64,000 bases of DNA, taken from the NCBI RefSeq assembly GCF_036511935.1, contig NZ_AP028878.1, positions 1,302,001-1,366,000 of the forward strand, written 5' to 3'. The notes under the pieces were generated by a model. That model searched no databases, was not told the DNA's origin, and saw only the letters and a program-made list of their open reading frames with translations. Made by a program: the position numbers and the translations under genes. Within the stretch, counting starts at the first letter, position 1, and every line of letters starts with the position of its first letter. Below, in pieces: positions 35,059-42,926 of the stretch. Source of the stretch: Marinobacter nanhaiticus D15-8W. GTDB lineage: Bacteria > Pseudomonadota > Gammaproteobacteria > Pseudomonadales > Oleiphilaceae.

Positions 35059-36387
35059 ATGGATCCTGTAACCAGCGGTATCCTGGTCCTGATTGCCCTC
35101 GTCTTCCTGATGGCGATCGGTGTACCTATCGCCTTTGCCCTGGGCGGCATCTCTGTTGTGGCTCTTGTGCTCAACCAGGGCATGGCCGAACTGACCTATT
35201 TCGGTGAAACTTTCTTCGGCAGCATCGCCTCCTTCGGTTTTGTGGCGATCCCGATGTTTATCCTGATGGGGGCCGCGGTGGCCTCATCGCCCACGGGGCG
35301 CGATCTCTATCGTTCCCTGGATCTATGGATGGGCCGTCTGCCCGGCGGGCTGGCGATTTCCAACATTGCCGCGTGCTCGGTATTCGCTGCGCTGTCCGGT
35401 TCGTCTCCGGCAACCTGTGCGGCCATCGGTAAGCTGGGCATCCCGGAGATGCGCAAGCGCGGTTACCCTGACGGTGTCGCGGCCGGTTGTATTGCCGCTG
35501 GTGGCACACTGGGCATCCTGATTCCGCCTTCGGTCACCATGATCGTCTATGGCATCTCCACCGAAACCTCGATCGGGCGCCTGTTCATCGCCGGCGCGTT
35601 ACCGGGTGTCATGCTCGCCGGGTTGTTCATGCTGTGGACGCTGATCGCCTGCAAACTGGCCGGCGGTTACGATACGCCCAGCCCCTTGATGAAAGTGGCG
35701 ACCCAGGTCAAGGAAAACGTCGAAGGCAACCTGCGCGCCCTCATGCGGGTGGTGCCCTTCCTGGTGGTCGTCATAGCGATCCTCTTCGCCCTCTACGGCG
35801 GTGTGGCAACACCCTCGGAGGCTGCTGGTGTCGGCGCCTTCTTCTGTCTGGCGCTGGCGATCATCGTCTACCGCATGTGGCAGTTCAAGCCGTTGAAAAC
35901 GATCATGCGCGACGCCCTGCGTGAGAGTGTGATGATTATGCTGATCATCGCTGCAGCCGAGATTTTCGCCTTCGCGCTGTCGTCCATGTACATCACGCAG
36001 ACGCTCGCGGAATCCATTGCGGCACTTGAAGTGAACCGTTGGGTGCTGATGGGGGCGATCAACGTGTTCCTGTTGGTGGCCGGTTTCTTCCTGCCGCCGG
36101 TGGCGGTGATCGTGATGACGGCTCCGATCCTGCTGCCCATCGTGGTGGCGGCGAATTTCGATCCCTACTGGTTCGCGGTGATCCTCACCATCAACCTGGA
36201 AATCGGGCTGATCACCCCGCCGGTGGGTCTCAACCTGTTCATCATCAAGGGCATCACGCCGGACATCGCCCTGCGCGACATTCTCATGGGCAGCCTGCCG
36301 TATGCGCTGTGCATGGTGCTGGGCATCGTCATTCTCTGCTTCTTCCCGCAGATTGCGCTTTGGTTGCCCGACGTCCTGATGAATTAG
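35059..36387 (+). CDS. dctM: TRAP transporter large permease subunit
   Basis: A 442-residue protein with about twelve helices and the DctM landmarks: MAIGVPIAFALGG, FVAIPMFILMGAAVASS, ALSGSSPATCAAIGKLGIPEM, AAGCIAAGGTLGILIPPSVTMIVYGI, and near the end ITPPVGLNLFIIKGI. It forms the sodium-driven channel part of the transporter with DctQ. It starts one base after the dctQ stop with GGGGAGGG in the end of that gene. Confidence 0.94.
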   Translation: MDPVTSGILVLIALVFLMAIGVPIAFALGGISVVALVLNQGMAELTYFGETFFGSIASFGFVAIPMFILMGAAVASSPTGRDLYRSLDLWMGRLPGGLAISNIAACSVFAALSGSSPATCAAIGKLGIPEMRKRGYPDGVAAGCIAAGGTLGILIPPSVTMIVYGISTETSIGRLFIAGALPGVMLAGLFMLWTLIACKLAGGYDTPSPLMKVATQVKENVEGNLRALMRVVPFLVVVIAILFALYGGVATPSEAAGVGAFFCLALAIIVYRMWQFKPLKTIMRDALRESVMIMLIIAAAEIFAFALSSMYITQTLAESIAALEVNRWVLMGAINVFLLVAGFFLPPVAVIVMTAPILLPIVVAANFDPYWFAVILTINLEIGLITPPVGLNLFIIKGITPDIALRDILMGSLPYALCMVLGIVILCFFPQIALWLPDVLMN

Positions 36388-36456
36388 AGCGTTGATGAAC
36401 TGACGCGCCGATGACGCCTTCGAGCCGACTTCCATAACGAGCGACAGGATCCGACC

Positions 36457-37818
36457 ATGAACATGAGTTTTCTGCAGGAGCTGTTCAGCAACATCACCCA
36501 GCGTGAGGCCTTACTCAGGCGACGCACGGGTAACGGGCTAACCGTGGATCACAGCCACCTGCTTGAGGCCTGCCGGGCCTTGCTGGAGAGTGATGGTGAG
36601 GCCTCCAGCATCACCCACGCCAGTCATGCGCTGGAAATCTACTCCCGGCTGGACGATAACAGCAAGACACGTTTCTTCGAGCGGCTGGGCAAGGATTTCT
36701 CCGCCGACCCGCGGGAGATTGACCTCGCCTATGCCGCCTACCGCAAGGATCGGGAGAACACCGCCCTTCAGCGGCTGTTCGATGCCTGCGAGCCGCGCAG
36801 GCAGGAACTGCTGCGCCGGCTCAACCTTACCGCTGGCGGTACCTACGAACTGGTGCGGATGCGTGAGGACTTGTTGCGCCTGATGCGGGATCATAAGGAT
36901 TTCGCCGCCATCAACGCGGACTTTACCCACCTCTTCGCATCCTGGTTCAACCGGGGTTTCCTGGTGGTCAAACGGATCGACTGGAATACCCCCGCCGCGA
37001 TCCTGGAACGGATCATCCGTTATGAGGCGGTGCACAAGATCCGGGACTGGGGCGACCTACGCCGCCGGTTGGATAACCGTGACCGCCGCTGCTACGCCTT
37101 CTTCCATCCGGCTATCGGCGACGAGCCGCTGATTTTCGTGGAAGTGGCGCTGACCCGAGGTTTGCCGGACCAGATCCAGCCCATCCTGGACACCGAGAGC
37201 TACGATATCGAGGATCCTGAAGCGGCGGATACCGCGGCCTTCTTTGGCATCAGTAACTGCCAGGTCGGGTTGCGCGGGATTTCCTTCGGCAACTTCCTGA
37301 TCAAGCAGGTAGTCCAGGAGCTCAAGCAGGAACTGCCCAACCTCAAGAACTTCGTCACCCTCTCGCCCATGCCCGGCTTCCGAAAGTGGCTCGAGTCGAC
37401 CTATCTGGACGAACAGGTGGCCCTGGACCCGGAAGCATTGGCCACGCTCAAACAGCTGGAGAATCCGGACTGGCTACAGGACCCTGAGCTGTCCGAACGC
37501 CTTAACGCCGTGATTCGGCCGCTGGCCGCGCGCTACCTGCTGAAAGAGAAGAACCGTGACGGCCAGCCACTCAATCCCGTGGCCCGATTCCATCTGGGTA
37601 ATGGGGCGGAACTGCATCGCATCAACTGGCAGGGGGATATCTCGGCGCAGGGCCTGCAGCAGTCCACCGGGCTGATGATCAACTACCTGTATGTACTCGA
37701 TAACATCGAACGCAACCACGAGCAGTACATCACCGATCACACCATCGTCTGTTCCTCCAGCGTCCGTGATCTCAGCCGGCGAGGCCGCAAACTGTTCAAG
37801 GGAGAAACCGGAAAATGA
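36457..37818 (+). CDS. matA: Malonyl-CoA decarboxylase
   Basis: A 453-residue enzyme that converts malonyl-CoA to acetyl-CoA and CO2. The N-terminal helical domain (about 1-140) precedes an acetyltransferase-like catalytic domain with CYAFFHPAIGDEPLIFVEVAL, GISNCQVGLRGISFGNFLIKQV and FVTLSPMPGFRKWL, motifs conserved in bacterial and eukaryotic decarboxylases that carry the catalytic Ser and His. It follows dctM after 69 bp with AGGA before the ATG, and its TGA overlaps the next ATG as ATGA. The context is the rhizobial mat-type arrangement for malonate use. Confidence 0.93.
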   Translation: MNMSFLQELFSNITQREALLRRRTGNGLTVDHSHLLEACRALLESDGEASSITHASHALEIYSRLDDNSKTRFFERLGKDFSADPREIDLAYAAYRKDRENTALQRLFDACEPRRQELLRRLNLTAGGTYELVRMREDLLRLMRDHKDFAAINADFTHLFASWFNRGFLVVKRIDWNTPAAILERIIRYEAVHKIRDWGDLRRRLDNRDRRCYAFFHPAIGDEPLIFVEVALTRGLPDQIQPILDTESYDIEDPEAADTAAFFGISNCQVGLRGISFGNFLIKQVVQELKQELPNLKNFVTLSPMPGFRKWLESTYLDEQVALDPEALATLKQLENPDWLQDPELSERLNAVIRPLAARYLLKEKNRDGQPLNPVARFHLGNGAELHRINWQGDISAQGLQQSTGLMINYLYVLDNIERNHEQYITDHTIVCSSSVRDLSRRGRKLFKGETGK

Positions 37819-39338
37819 CTGACAACCTGTTTGAAACCTTTGCCCAACGCATGGGCGCCCAGGCGGACAAGGACTTTATCGTGACCCCGGACGGGCGCCG
37901 CTACAGCTACACCGACGCCCTCGCGCTGAGTGCCCGGCTCGCTGGCGCCCTCAAAGACCTGGACGTCAAACCCGGCGACCGCGTGGCGGTGCAGGTGGAC
38001 AAGAGCCCGGAGGCAATCATCCTCTACCTAGCTTGCCTGCGTATGGGTGGCGTCTACCTGCCGCTGAATACTGGCTACACCACCGCCGAGGTGGGGTATT
38101 TCCTGGGGGATGCCGAACCGGCGCTGTTCGTCTGTCGCCCTGCCGCCTTCGCTGAAGCGCGCTCCATCGCCGACGAAACGAATTGCCCCAATGTGGAAAC
38201 CCTCGGCACCGGCGGCGATGGCAGCCTGATGGACCTGGCGCGGGTGGCTCATCCCTTCGAATCCGTGGAAGCGCGGGACAAAGACGACCTGGCGGCGATC
38301 CTCTATACCTCCGGCACGACGGGTCGCTCCAAGGGCGCGATGCTGACCCACGGCAACCTGGGGTCCAACGCCCAGTCGCTGACCGAGGCCTGGCGTTTTA
38401 CCGCCGACGACCGGCTGATCCACGCGCTCCCGATTTTCCATACCCACGGCCTGTTCGTGGCGTGCAATGTGGTGCTGATGTCTGGTGCCAGTCTCTATTT
38501 CCTGCCGAAGTTCGACCTCGACGCAGTTATCGAGGCGATGCCTGAGGGCACGTCCATGATGGGCGTGCCCACTTTTTACACCCGGCTGTTGCAGGACGAC
38601 CGGCTCAACAAGGACCTGACCCTTAACATGCGCCTGTTCACCTCAGGTTCGGCGCCCCTGACCGCGGACACCCACAAGGCCTTCGAGGAGCGTACCGGCC
38701 ACGCCATCCTCGAACGCTATGGCATGACCGAAACCAACATGAACACTTCCAACCCCTATGACGGTGCCCGCATTGCCGGCACGGTCGGCAAGCCGCTGCC
38801 TGGCGTGGAGATCCGTATCACCGATGCCGAAACCCACGAGCCGGTCGCGGATGGCGATATCGGCATGCTGGAAGTCCGCGGGCCCAACGTGTTCAAGGGT
38901 TACTGGCGTATGCCGGAGAAGACAAAGGAAGAGTTGCTCGACGACGGCTTCTTCGTCACCGGTGACCTGGCGCAGCTGGACGAGAACGGCTACGTACAGA
39001 TCGTCGGCCGTGACAAGGACCTGGTGATCTCCGGCGGCTTCAACGTTTACCCCAAGGAAGTGGAACAGGTGATCGACGAGATGGATGCGGTGGACGAGTC
39101 CGCGGTGATTGGCGTGCCGCATCCGGACTTCGGCGAAGGTGTAACGGCTGTGGTGGTGCTCAAGTCCGGCGCCAAAACCACCGAAGCTGAAGTGCTGGCT
39201 GCCCTGAAAGACCGTCTGGCCAAGTACAAGCAGCCCAAGCGGGTCTTCTTCGTCGACAGCTTGCCGCGCAACACCATGGGCAAGGTGCAGAAGAACCAGC
39301 TGCGGGAAACTTACAAAACGATCTACGACAACGCCTGA
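37815..39338 (+). CDS. matB: Malonyl-CoA synthetase (MatB-type acyl-CoA ligase)
   Basis: A 507-residue AMP-forming ligase: P-loop LYTSGTTGRSKGAMLTHGN, the A5 motif RYGMTETNMNT, A7/A8 VTGDLAQLDENGYVQIVGRDKDLVISGG, and the adenylation Lys in PRNTMGKVQKNQLRE near the end. RYGMTETNMNTSNPYDG and overall size fit MatB, which joins malonate and CoA with ATP. It overlaps matA by ATGA, so synthesis and decarboxylation of malonyl-CoA are coupled. Relaxed action on methylmalonate, as known for MatB, is possible. Confidence 0.92.
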   Translation: MTDNLFETFAQRMGAQADKDFIVTPDGRRYSYTDALALSARLAGALKDLDVKPGDRVAVQVDKSPEAIILYLACLRMGGVYLPLNTGYTTAEVGYFLGDAEPALFVCRPAAFAEARSIADETNCPNVETLGTGGDGSLMDLARVAHPFESVEARDKDDLAAILYTSGTTGRSKGAMLTHGNLGSNAQSLTEAWRFTADDRLIHALPIFHTHGLFVACNVVLMSGASLYFLPKFDLDAVIEAMPEGTSMMGVPTFYTRLLQDDRLNKDLTLNMRLFTSGSAPLTADTHKAFEERTGHAILERYGMTETNMNTSNPYDGARIAGTVGKPLPGVEIRITDAETHEPVADGDIGMLEVRGPNVFKGYWRMPEKTKEELLDDGFFVTGDLAQLDENGYVQIVGRDKDLVISGGFNVYPKEVEQVIDEMDAVDESAVIGVPHPDFGEGVTAVVVLKSGAKTTEAEVLAALKDRLAKYKQPKRVFFVDSLPRNTMGKVQKNQLRETYKTIYDNA

Positions 39339-39360
39339 AACAGGGTAGGGGAGGACGGCT

Positions 39361-40119
39361 ATGGCAGCCAGCTACCGCATCGGGCAGATTGTGCCCAGCT
39401 CCAACACCACCATGGAAACGGAAATCCCTGCCCTTCTCAGGGCTCGGGAGGCGGTGGCGCCGGAGCGCTTCACCTTTCATTCCAGCCGTATGCGCATGAA
39501 GAAGGTGACGCGGGAAGAGCTGGCTGCCATGGACGACGAATCCGACCGCTGCGCGCTGGAACTGTCCGATGCCGATGTGGACGTCCTCGGCTACGCCTGC
39601 CTGGTCGCGATCATGAGCCGCGGTCATGGCTATCACCGCGAATCCGCCCAACGCCTGCACCAGGTGACCGTGGATAACGGCCATCCCGCGCCAGTCGTCT
39701 CCAGCGCCGGTGCCTTGACCGAAAGCCTGAAAACCCTGGGGGCAGGGAAGATCGCAGTCATCACACCGTACATGCAGCCGCTGACGAAGATGGTCACAGA
39801 CTATATCGAAGCCGAGGGCATCAAGGTCGTCGACAGTATCTCGTTGGAGATCCCCGACAACCTCGAAGTCGGTCGGCGTGACCCGATGCTGCTGAACGAT
39901 ATCGTCGACCGGCTCAAGTGGGATGGCGCGGATGCGGTGGTGTTATCCGCGTGCGTCCAGATGCCCTCGCTGGGCGCAATTGCCGCCGTCGAGGAACGTT
40001 TGGGCGTGCCGGTGGTATCGGCGGCCACATGCACGACCTTCCAGATGCTACGGGCGTTGGAGTTGTCGACGCATATCCCGAATGCAGGGCGGTTGCTCAG
40101 CGGCGTGTATGATGAGTAG
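39361..40119 (+). CDS. maiA: Maleate cis-trans isomerase
   Basis: A 252-residue enzyme of the Asp/Glu racemase superfamily. It shows the maleate isomerase hallmarks: QIVPSSNTTMETEIPALL, RFTFHSSRMRMKKV, first cysteine Cys80 in GYACLVAIMS, SSAGALTESL, and second cysteine Cys198 in LSACVQMPSL. The two-cysteine pair is required in characterised enzymes, which turn maleate into fumarate. It is last in the TRAP-mat operon, 22 bp after matB, with AGGGGAGGA upstream. The product can enter the citric acid cycle. It keeps both cysteines, unlike the fold relative at 8063-8788. Confidence 0.88.
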   Translation: MAASYRIGQIVPSSNTTMETEIPALLRAREAVAPERFTFHSSRMRMKKVTREELAAMDDESDRCALELSDADVDVLGYACLVAIMSRGHGYHRESAQRLHQVTVDNGHPAPVVSSAGALTESLKTLGAGKIAVITPYMQPLTKMVTDYIEAEGIKVVDSISLEIPDNLEVGRRDPMLLNDIVDRLKWDGADAVVLSACVQMPSLGAIAAVEERLGVPVVSAATCTTFQMLRALELSTHIPNAGRLLSGVYDE

Positions 40120-40132
40120 TTAGCAACAAGCG

Positions 40133-40242
40133 GGGCACCTTCGGCGCCTCAGAAGCTGAAGCATCTGCTACACGCTCGAGTAAGGCTTTAAATGTAGCCG
40201 ACGCTTCAGCTTCGGAGCAGCCCGAAGGGCTGCCAAGGGAGG
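40133..40242 (+). repeat. Palindromic intergenic repeat, copy 2
   Basis: About 110 bp starting GGGCACCTTCGGCGCC. It contains two nested structures: a long imperfect inverted repeat, AGAAGCTGAAGCATCTGCTA against TAGCCGACGCTTCAGCTTC with only a few mismatches, and a perfect small hairpin GCAGCCC-GAA-GGGCTGC. It lies 14 bp after the maleate isomerase stop, and copy 3 begins 87 bp further on in the same orientation. Probably a REP-like or other non-autonomous element. Confidence 0.88.
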
Positions 40243-40328
40243 GGCACTGCGAGCCCAGATCGCTCCACTTACCCGTGCGTTAGGTGCAACTTCCGGTAAG
40301 TAGCCGCACACAAACCTGGAACAACAGC

Positions 40329-40439
40329 GGGCACCTCCGGCGCCTCAGAAGCTGAAGCATCTGCTACACACTCGAGTAATGCCTTAAATGTAGCCGACGC
40401 TTTAGCTTCGGAGCAGCCCAACGGGCTGCCAAGGGAGGA
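40329..40439 (+). repeat. Palindromic intergenic repeat, copy 3
   Basis: Same orientation and almost the same sequence as copy 2. The small hairpin keeps its stem (GCAGCCC / GGGCTGC) but its loop changes from GAA to AAC, and the long arm keeps TAGCCGACGCTTTAGCTTC. Conservation of stems with change in the loop suggests structure matters. The unit between copies 2 and 3 contains no gene. Confidence 0.88.
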
Positions 40440-40556
40440 TAGCTACGACGCGGGGCCGCTATGCTTACCCCTGCACTTCCACATTACCTCCAGTAACGAA
40501 CCGCAACGAATCTACAACGGATGAATCTGTCGCCAATGTCTATTTTTTAACCATAG

Positions 40557-40577
40557 ACTTCGGTCTAATACCGAAGT
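40557..40577. repeat. Small perfect hairpin upstream of the AbiTii-like gene
   Basis: ACTTCGGT / ACCGAAGT, an 8-bp stem with a 5-nt loop, 79 bp before the ATG at 40656 in a locally AT-rich stretch. It may be an operator or a leader hairpin. The rest of the 536-bp gap from 40120 is filled by the two repeats with no coding sequence. Confidence 0.45.
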
Positions 40578-40655
40578 TGGGTCCAACAATAACAACGCAA
40601 CGCGTCTTGCCCTCAGCGACTTCAGGCGCGTCGAACCCGCATAGGAGACACTAGG

Positions 40656-41321
40656 ATGGAATCACCGGTCGATGATCTCGAGCAACGGCTGCTGGATTCA
40701 GGCGACGGGCTGACCGACATCATGCCGGCGGCGATCACCCTGGCGATGATGTTCCGCCACCGGACCATGGCCTCATGGCTGCGCATCGAGTTCGAAGGTT
40801 ATCCCGAAGGCACGGCGCTCCCCCCTTACCGTGTCGATCTTCACGGACACATCGTCGCTCGCTCCCCCCAGTACGGCTGGATCCAGGCCCCCATCAGCGA
40901 ACAGCAAACGACCGAGTACGGTCACGTCGACACCTGGGATGGCGTCAAGACCCTTGAAAAGATCTGCCTCAACTGCAAGAAGGGCGGCGGGCACCAAATC
41001 AAGTTTTCTGAAGAGGCGCAGGCCGATATACAGCAACACATCAACCTGAAGGCCGAACTGGCCTTATCTGTCGGTCGCGAAACATACTCCGACCTGTTGC
41101 GGGTCATTCGTTCCGCCATCTACCTGTGGGTCGAGGAACTGATGGCCCTGGGCCTGAATGGCCCGCACAACTCCTTCAGCAAGGAGGAGCGTGAGAAAGC
41201 GGTCAACCTGGACACGCCTGAGCGCTACTGGCGTCAGGCAATGGAGAAAGTGGACGAACTGCCGGTACCCGGCGTACGTTCGGTAGGTTTCTTCGAACGG
41301 ATGTTTGGCGCGACTGGCTAA
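40656..41321 (+). CDS. AbiTii-domain-like hypothetical protein
   Basis: A 221-residue soluble protein. The N-terminal 60 residues, LEQRLLDSGDGLTDIMPAAI and MASWLRIEFEGYPEG, fit the AbiTii domain pattern (short helices, then W-x(4)-E-F/L-x-GY), named for an abortive infection system. The rest has a beta-rich part with two cysteines (CLNCKKGGG) and a helical C-terminus. Members of this group are often found next to other defence genes, but function is unproven. The ATG has TAGGAGACACTAGG upstream. It stands alone after the repeat pair. Confidence 0.6.
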   Translation: MESPVDDLEQRLLDSGDGLTDIMPAAITLAMMFRHRTMASWLRIEFEGYPEGTALPPYRVDLHGHIVARSPQYGWIQAPISEQQTTEYGHVDTWDGVKTLEKICLNCKKGGGHQIKFSEEAQADIQQHINLKAELALSVGRETYSDLLRVIRSAIYLWVEELMALGLNGPHNSFSKEEREKAVNLDTPERYWRQAMEKVDELPVPGVRSVGFFERMFGATG

Positions 41322-41520
41322 CCGGTTGCCTGATGAACACACCCGTCGGTATCCGCCCCGGATATCGGCGGTTGCTGATTAAAGCACCTTAATACCTCAC
41401 CCCTTTAAACCCGGCCCTGGTTGCGAAAGACTGGAATGGTGCCGGGGGCCAACCCCGGTCTCTCTATCCGCTTTAGCCAAATACGAACACGCATCAACTG
41501 ACTGCATGGAGGCAGAAGTC

Positions 41521-42762
41521 ATGAGCGAGTTCAACCTGGCGTTGGCGATCGCCGGCGCCGCCGTATTGGGTATGGGACTTTATTCCCGCCCCCTGAACCG
41601 CAGCATCTTCTCTTTGCCGCTCCTGGCCTTTCTGATTGGTTTGGTCGCAGGGCCAGCTATGATCGGCCTGTTGCATCCGGGCAAGTGGGGCGACGAAATG
41701 AAAATCCTGGAGGAAGCCACCCGCCTGACCCTGGGCGTAAGCCTGATGGGTATTGCCTTGCGGATTCCCGCCGACTTTGTCTTTCGCCATTGGCGTTCAC
41801 TTGCAGTGCTATTGGGCCTGGGCATGCCGCTGATGTGCCTGGCCAGTTCAGTACTGGCCTGGGGCTTCCTGGAGGTCGGGCTGCTGGGCGCGCTACTGGT
41901 GGGTGCGTCGGTGTGCGCCACGGACCCGGTGGTCGCCAGTTCCATCGTCACTGGCGGGGTCGCAAAGGAGAATCTGCCCGGCCGCTTCCGTCATACCCTG
42001 TCTGCCGAATCCGCCCTGAACGATGGCCTGGCGTTGCCCCTGGTGATGATTCCTATATTGCTGCTCACCCAATCCACCGGTAGCGCCTGGACCGAGTGGG
42101 TGCTGCACGTGATGGTCTGGCAGGTGGGTGGCTCCATCCTGTTTGGCGCAGCACTGGGCTACGCGGCAGGCTGGGCCCTGCGCACGGCCGAGCAGCGTGG
42201 CCTCATCGATCAGCCTTCTTTCCTGGTTACAACACTCGCGCTGACGCTACTGGCTCTCGGGTTGGGCAAGGTGTTGGGCACCGATAGCATCCTCGCCGTG
42301 TTCGCGACCGGCGTCGCCTTTGATCAACAGGTGGAAGGTCAGGACCGGGCTGAGGAAGCCAACATCCAGGAAGCGGTCAATCTATTCTTTACCCTGCCGG
42401 TCTTCATCCTGTTCGGTTTGATGGCGCCCGTGAAGGAATGGCAGTCGCTGGGCTGGAGCGGTATTGGTCTGGTGGTTGCCGTATTGGCTCTGCGTCGTCT
42501 GCCCTTCGTCCTGTTGCTGAGGCCGTGGATCGAACGCTGGCGCGATATGAAAGTCGCGCTGCTGGCGGGTTGGTTCGGGCCCATCGGCGTGTCGGCGCTT
42601 TTCTATGCGCTGCTGATCCACCACAAGACCGGCGACGAGAAAGCCTGGGTTGCGGGTAGCTTGCTGGTGGCAGCATCCCTGATCGTCCACGGTGTGACGG
42701 CTGCGCCGATCGGCAAGGCCTACGGCCGTCGTCATGATCGCGCGAGGCGCCAAAATGAATAG
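41521..42762 (+). CDS. CPA1-type cation/proton antiporter
   Basis: A 413-residue membrane protein with about twelve helices. Family landmarks include GLVAGPAMIGLLHPG, ASVCATDPVVASSIV in the ion-binding ATDP region (Asp within CATDP) and SAESALNDGLALPLVMIPI with the conserved ND pair. It should exchange sodium or potassium for protons across the inner membrane. The start at 41521 (MSEFNLALAIAG) is chosen because GGAGG lies at 41508-41512; the ATG at 41506 would overlap that site. Confidence 0.88.
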   Translation: MSEFNLALAIAGAAVLGMGLYSRPLNRSIFSLPLLAFLIGLVAGPAMIGLLHPGKWGDEMKILEEATRLTLGVSLMGIALRIPADFVFRHWRSLAVLLGLGMPLMCLASSVLAWGFLEVGLLGALLVGASVCATDPVVASSIVTGGVAKENLPGRFRHTLSAESALNDGLALPLVMIPILLLTQSTGSAWTEWVLHVMVWQVGGSILFGAALGYAAGWALRTAEQRGLIDQPSFLVTTLALTLLALGLGKVLGTDSILAVFATGVAFDQQVEGQDRAEEANIQEAVNLFFTLPVFILFGLMAPVKEWQSLGWSGIGLVVAVLALRRLPFVLLLRPWIERWRDMKVALLAGWFGPIGVSALFYALLIHHKTGDEKAWVAGSLLVAASLIVHGVTAAPIGKAYGRRHDRARRQNE

Positions 42763-42926
42763 GCTGTGCCCCGTTTCACATCCTGGTCAGGAAGTCGTAT
42801 CCCTGGGCCAGATTAGCCGGCTAACGGCCTCATACGCTAAGGGAGGCAGCCTGGGGGCAACGTATACTCGACCCATCGTCGGACGTCCCGGTTCCGTCAA
42901 TAACAACGACAACGATGGGAGCGACT

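Noticed and set aside
40120..40655. Possible CRISPR array from the tandem repeats
   Set aside because: Only two units of about 110 bp, with long internal palindromes and no short repeat-spacer pattern; no cas genes.
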